NCBI GenBank assembly: GCA_035939775.1
Contig: DASZFO010000360.1
Span: 1-45,315, forward strand
DNA from: Pirellulales bacterium
GTDB lineage: Bacteria; Planctomycetota; Planctomycetia; Pirellulales; DATAWG01
Direction of reading: 5' to 3'
DNA: 45,315 nt
Position 1 is the stretch's first letter, and every line of letters begins with the position of its first letter. The translations under genes were made by a program, and so were the position numbers. Positions 43,112 to 45,315 of the stretch are shown piece by piece. The notes below the pieces were generated by a model. It worked only from the letters and a program-made list of their open reading frames with translations, was not told where the DNA came from and searched no databases.

Positions 43112-44254
43112 TCATGCCGCTATCTGGTAGTTCAGTGGCGGTTTCTCCCGATTGATGAAGTGATTCAGCCAAAGCAGACGATCTTTGGCCGAAAACTTCG
43201 GCAACGAGAAAAACTTCAACTCCAGATTACTTTCGCATCCGAGTTCCAGCCAACTCGGCAAGAATTGATGATTCGCGTGCTCAAGGTGTAGTCGAATTCT
43301 ATGGCGAAGGTGCGCTGTCTCGCCCGCGTAAATCGGTCGAACACCACTTTCGTAGAAAGCGTACATCCCCGGAAACTCTGGCAGGTCACCGAGCTTCACG
43401 TTGCCGACCTTTCCCGCCATAATCAAGTCGTACGAGGGGGCCAAGGCTTCCTGCGGCGACAAGCGATGTGTCTTTCTTAGATAGAGAGCGCCCATTCTCA
43501 GCTTGAATGGCGATTGCTCAGGCGATAGCCGCTGTGCTATCGCGTCAAACTTCGCTCTGAATTCGGAATCGCAAAGGACTCGATCAAGGGTTACGGAATC
43601 CCTTCGCTGCAAATACCTGAATGCGATTTCGCTCGCGAAAAGGAAGTCGTCATAGTCAGTAATCTTTGGCTTCTTGGTGGCCGGCGGAAGGACTGCCTTG
43701 CCGCTCTTTCGGATGTCAAACAGGATGTGGTTGAGTTCGTAATCACTTTGAGTGAGCCCAACCTTCCGGCACTTGTCCAAAAATCTCTTGTTGAATTCCG
43801 GGTCCACGATGACTCTGTCAGACGAATAGCCATCGCACACTTGCCGATATGCCTCGACGATTAGAGAAGTTGTAAGATCGGCCGCATCTTTCAGCCGGAC
43901 AGACAGCTTCGTAAGAGCAAGCTGATTTAGGCTAACGCCCTCTTCACTGGCCTCGACTTCGAGAACTGAGTGAATCGTCTTTGGTACTCGCACAATGAAT
44001 TTGCCGCTCTTCTTTGGGGCGGCACCGTCCGCAACTCCAAATCGCTTAATCAGACTGAGAAAGATCTCATTGACCTCTGCGTATTGAACCATGTCATAAA
44101 ACGACTGACGTTCTGTCATCCTTGGGAAGGTCTTTGCAACATAGCCGTCATCCTGAGAGAACATTTGATTTGAGAATTCGGTCCACGACTTTGCTCGCCG
44201 CGCCAACTGACGCGCGTGGTCAATGATCTGATTGGCTTTTTCTTCGATTGACAT
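43112..44254 (-). CDS. RHH (HicB-like) plus GIY-YIG nuclease fusion
   Basis: A 380-residue protein with two recognisable parts. Residues 82-121 (SGKFIVRVPKTIHSVLEVEA and then EEGVSLNQLALTKL) look like the ribbon-helix-helix DNA-binding domain of HicB-type antitoxins. Residues 296-380 are GIY-YIG: GMYAFY, IYAGET, an Arg in LRHRIRLH, and a final PPLN. The expected catalytic Glu, three before the FI of NHFINREKPPLN, is Leu. The middle (about 125-290) is unassigned. ATG 44254 follows a strong AAAGGTGA. It is encoded 21 bases after the 108-residue partner and diverges from a DNA adenine methyltransferase. Confidence 0.8.
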   Translation of the reverse strand: MSIEEKANQIIDHARQLARRAKSWTEFSNQMFSQDDGYVAKTFPRMTERQSFYDMVQYAEVNEIFLSLIKRFGVADGAAPKKSGKFIVRVPKTIHSVLEVEASEEGVSLNQLALTKLSVRLKDAADLTTSLIVEAYRQVCDGYSSDRVIVDPEFNKRFLDKCRKVGLTQSDYELNHILFDIRKSGKAVLPPATKKPKITDYDDFLFASEIAFRYLQRRDSVTLDRVLCDSEFRAKFDAIAQRLSPEQSPFKLRMGALYLRKTHRLSPQEALAPSYDLIMAGKVGNVKLGDLPEFPGMYAFYESGVRPIYAGETAHLRHRIRLHLEHANHQFLPSWLELGCESNLELKFFSLPKFSAKDRLLWLNHFINREKPPLNYQIAA

Positions 44255-44275
44255 GGTTCACCTTTCCTCAACTCG

Positions 44276-44602
44276 TTAGTCTTCTTCGCGCCCGCTCTCA
44301 ACGTCGATGATTTCCACCGATGGCGCAGGAGCGTCAAAATACATAGCGTGCTGTCCGAGCCTCTTTCCGATTGCGATCACGACTTCCCTCAACTCTGGGA
44401 TTTGTTTCGGCAGAACAGTCACTTCGATTTCGTGTGTTTCTTCCACCTGGCCGTGCCACGATCCCTCGGTCGGCGAAAGCATTTTGTAACCGCCGAAACG
44501 ACGATCTAATGCCATTTTTATTTCGAGCATCACCTCCGGTTCGACTAACCTGCCGTCGTTGTATCTGACAGGGACCAGGAATCGACAGCGTGACTTAGCC
44601 AT
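44276..44602 (-). CDS. Small protein in unit with the RHH/GIY-YIG gene
   Basis: A 108-residue soluble protein. It opens MAKSRCRFLVPVRYNDGRLV and contains FGGYKMLSPTEGSWHGQVEE, VTVLPKQIPELREVVIAIG and GQHAMYFD before an acidic end (DVESGREED). The FGGY-x-GxW-x-E pattern resembles small proteins of the DUF3574 type, but this is tentative. The short upstream leader (7 bases from the -10 box) and lack of an SD point to leaderless translation. It is first in the unit, so it may be a regulator or partner of the fusion protein. Confidence 0.7.
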   Translation of the reverse strand: MAKSRCRFLVPVRYNDGRLVEPEVMLEIKMALDRRFGGYKMLSPTEGSWHGQVEETHEIEVTVLPKQIPELREVVIAIGKRLGQHAMYFDAPAPSVEIIDVESGREED

Positions 44603-44609
44603 GCCAATA

Positions 44610-44637
44610 ATGATATCGCCTGTAGTATCATAGTCAA
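44610..44637 (-). promoter_or_regulatory. Promoter of the 108-aa/RHH-GIY-YIG unit
   Basis: On the minus strand: TTGACT (44637-44632), a 16-base spacer and TATCAT (44615-44610). Both boxes match five of six consensus bases. Only 7 bases separate the -10 box from the ATG at 44602, so the transcript would be leaderless. Confidence 0.5.
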
Positions 44638-44678
44638 TACAGTTTCTTCCGGCCTAATTCAAATGCGCGGCGCAAATC

Positions 44679-44709
44679 ATTTGATGCAAATATGTTACGT
44701 ATTTACAAC
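44679..44709 (+). promoter_or_regulatory. Palindrome and possible promoter of the methyltransferase
   Basis: ATTTGATGCAAAT (44679-44691) is a perfect ATTTG/CAAAT palindrome with a three-base centre. TTGATG inside it could be a -35, with TACAAC (44704-44709) as a weak -10 after 17 bases. An operator overlapping a -35 would allow the RHH protein to repress the gene; this is inference. Confidence 0.3.
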
Positions 44710-44774
44710 CTGGTCGGTTGAGCGTATCATTTCGCTGGCGATCCACCCTCATATTCATTACCACGGAGAGCCAA

Positions 44775-45315
44775 ATGGCGATTCGTCCCCCAGTTAAGTG
44801 GCATGGCGGCAAACGTTACCTTGCAATCAGGATCATTGAGAACTTCCCGGCTCATCGCGTTTATTTAGAGCCCTTTGGCGGCGGCGCATCGGTCTTGCTC
44901 AACAAGGCTCCCGTCGAAGTCGAGACTTACAACGATCTCGATTTGCGGATTTCCCGACTCTTCCGCGTTCTGCGGGATCGCGGAGAAGAGTTTCTCGCGA
45001 AGGTCCGACTGATCCCGTACTCACAGGTGGAATTCGACGGCGCGGCGACTTATCCACAGAGTGCTGCCGAGGCGGAAATGGCCGTTTGCGACTTTGTTCG
45101 TTGGCGGCAGTCCTTCGGAGGAAAGGGCCGAAACTGGAGTTACACCACTGGTCGCGCGAGAGGAGGCATGGCTGGCGACGTAAACGCGTGGTGGACCGCG
45201 ATCGAAATGCTGCCGCAAATCATTGATCGTTTAAGGCGAGTCCAAATCATCTGCCAGTCAGCGTTCGACGCAATCCCTCGTTTCGATCACAAGGATGGGC
45301 TGATTTACTGCGACC
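44775..45315 (+). CDS. D12-class DNA adenine N6-methyltransferase (3' truncated)
   Basis: A Dam-like methyltransferase, 180 residues of it before the window ends. MAIRPPVKWHGGKRYLAIRI contains the SAM-binding KWHGGK of class D12. EPFGGGASVLLNK is the second SAM motif. YNDLDLRISRLFRVL and an FVRWRQSFGGKGRNW region follow. The last visible residues GLIYCD are the start of the catalytic DPPY motif, which lies off the end. GGAG precedes the ATG. It is divergent from the RHH/GIY-YIG unit and could be its cognate modification enzyme. Confidence 0.92.
   Translation, partial: MAIRPPVKWHGGKRYLAIRIIENFPAHRVYLEPFGGGASVLLNKAPVEVETYNDLDLRISRLFRVLRDRGEEFLAKVRLIPYSQVEFDGAATYPQSAAEAEMAVCDFVRWRQSFGGKGRNWSYTTGRARGGMAGDVNAWWTAIEMLPQIIDRLRRVQIICQSAFDAIPRFDHKDGLIYCD

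Noticed and set aside
1-45315. tRNA or rRNA genes
   Set aside because: No cloverleaf-like or rRNA-like stretch was recognised on either strand; a covariance-model scan would be needed to exclude a missed tRNA.

Overview
The window looks like chromosomal DNA from a planctomycete of the Pirellulales type. GC content is high. Several families are planctomycete-typical: a DUF1080 secreted hydrolase, a DUF1598-like secreted protein, a secreted HEAT-repeat protein, and membrane proteins with an N-terminal NPYxSP-like motif. Intergenic spaces are crowded with dispersed palindromic repeats. Most genes are housekeeping. No rRNA, tRNA or CRISPR array was seen.

Region by region. 1-3968 (minus): hisF, pilT, a membrane-anchored PilB/GspE-like protein with a destroyed P-loop, and the start of a CvpA-like membrane protein, probably one transcription unit. 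4362-9312: DUF1080 protein, an NPY membrane protein, a PIN/TRAM protein, a DNase I-fold protein lacking its catalytic residues, and a MoaB/MogA protein. 9466-12305 (plus): two secreted planctomycete proteins. 12313-16087 (minus): a MacA/MacB-type export system. 16378-18456: a TIM-barrel isomerase, a two-cluster ferredoxin and a small secreted protein. 18468-21469 (minus): dapL, tmk and the DNA polymerase III delta-prime gene. 21704-23445: a radical SAM enzyme diverging from a HEPN gene coupled to a BolA-like small gene. 23457-25823 (minus): ilvN, ilvC, an SH3-like protein, and two tiny membrane proteins, one TatA-like. 25927-31843: an ExeA-like ATPase, rsmE, a fatty-acid desaturase, small membrane and secreted proteins, and a second TIM-barrel isomerase. 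32023-42982 (mostly plus): a large secreted GH-like protein, HSD10-like SDR, YjbQ, an accessory patch (36209-37796), a second SDR, a FadB/FadJ-like multifunctional enzyme, and alanine dehydrogenase.

The right edge (43112-45315) differs from the rest. A ribbon-helix-helix/GIY-YIG fusion and a 108-aa partner share a promoter that appears leaderless. They diverge from a D12-class adenine methyltransferase cut by the window end. This looks like the edge of a mobile or defence-type locus.

Most interesting signals: the HEPN/BolA-like pair; the RHH-GIY-YIG/methylase locus; two enzyme-fold proteins whose catalytic residues are replaced (PilB-like and DNase I-like); a 30-residue TatA-like peptide; and at least four families of dispersed palindromes, several of which appear to supply the stop codon of the gene they abut. 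Functions were assigned by reading motifs by eye; no database search was run.
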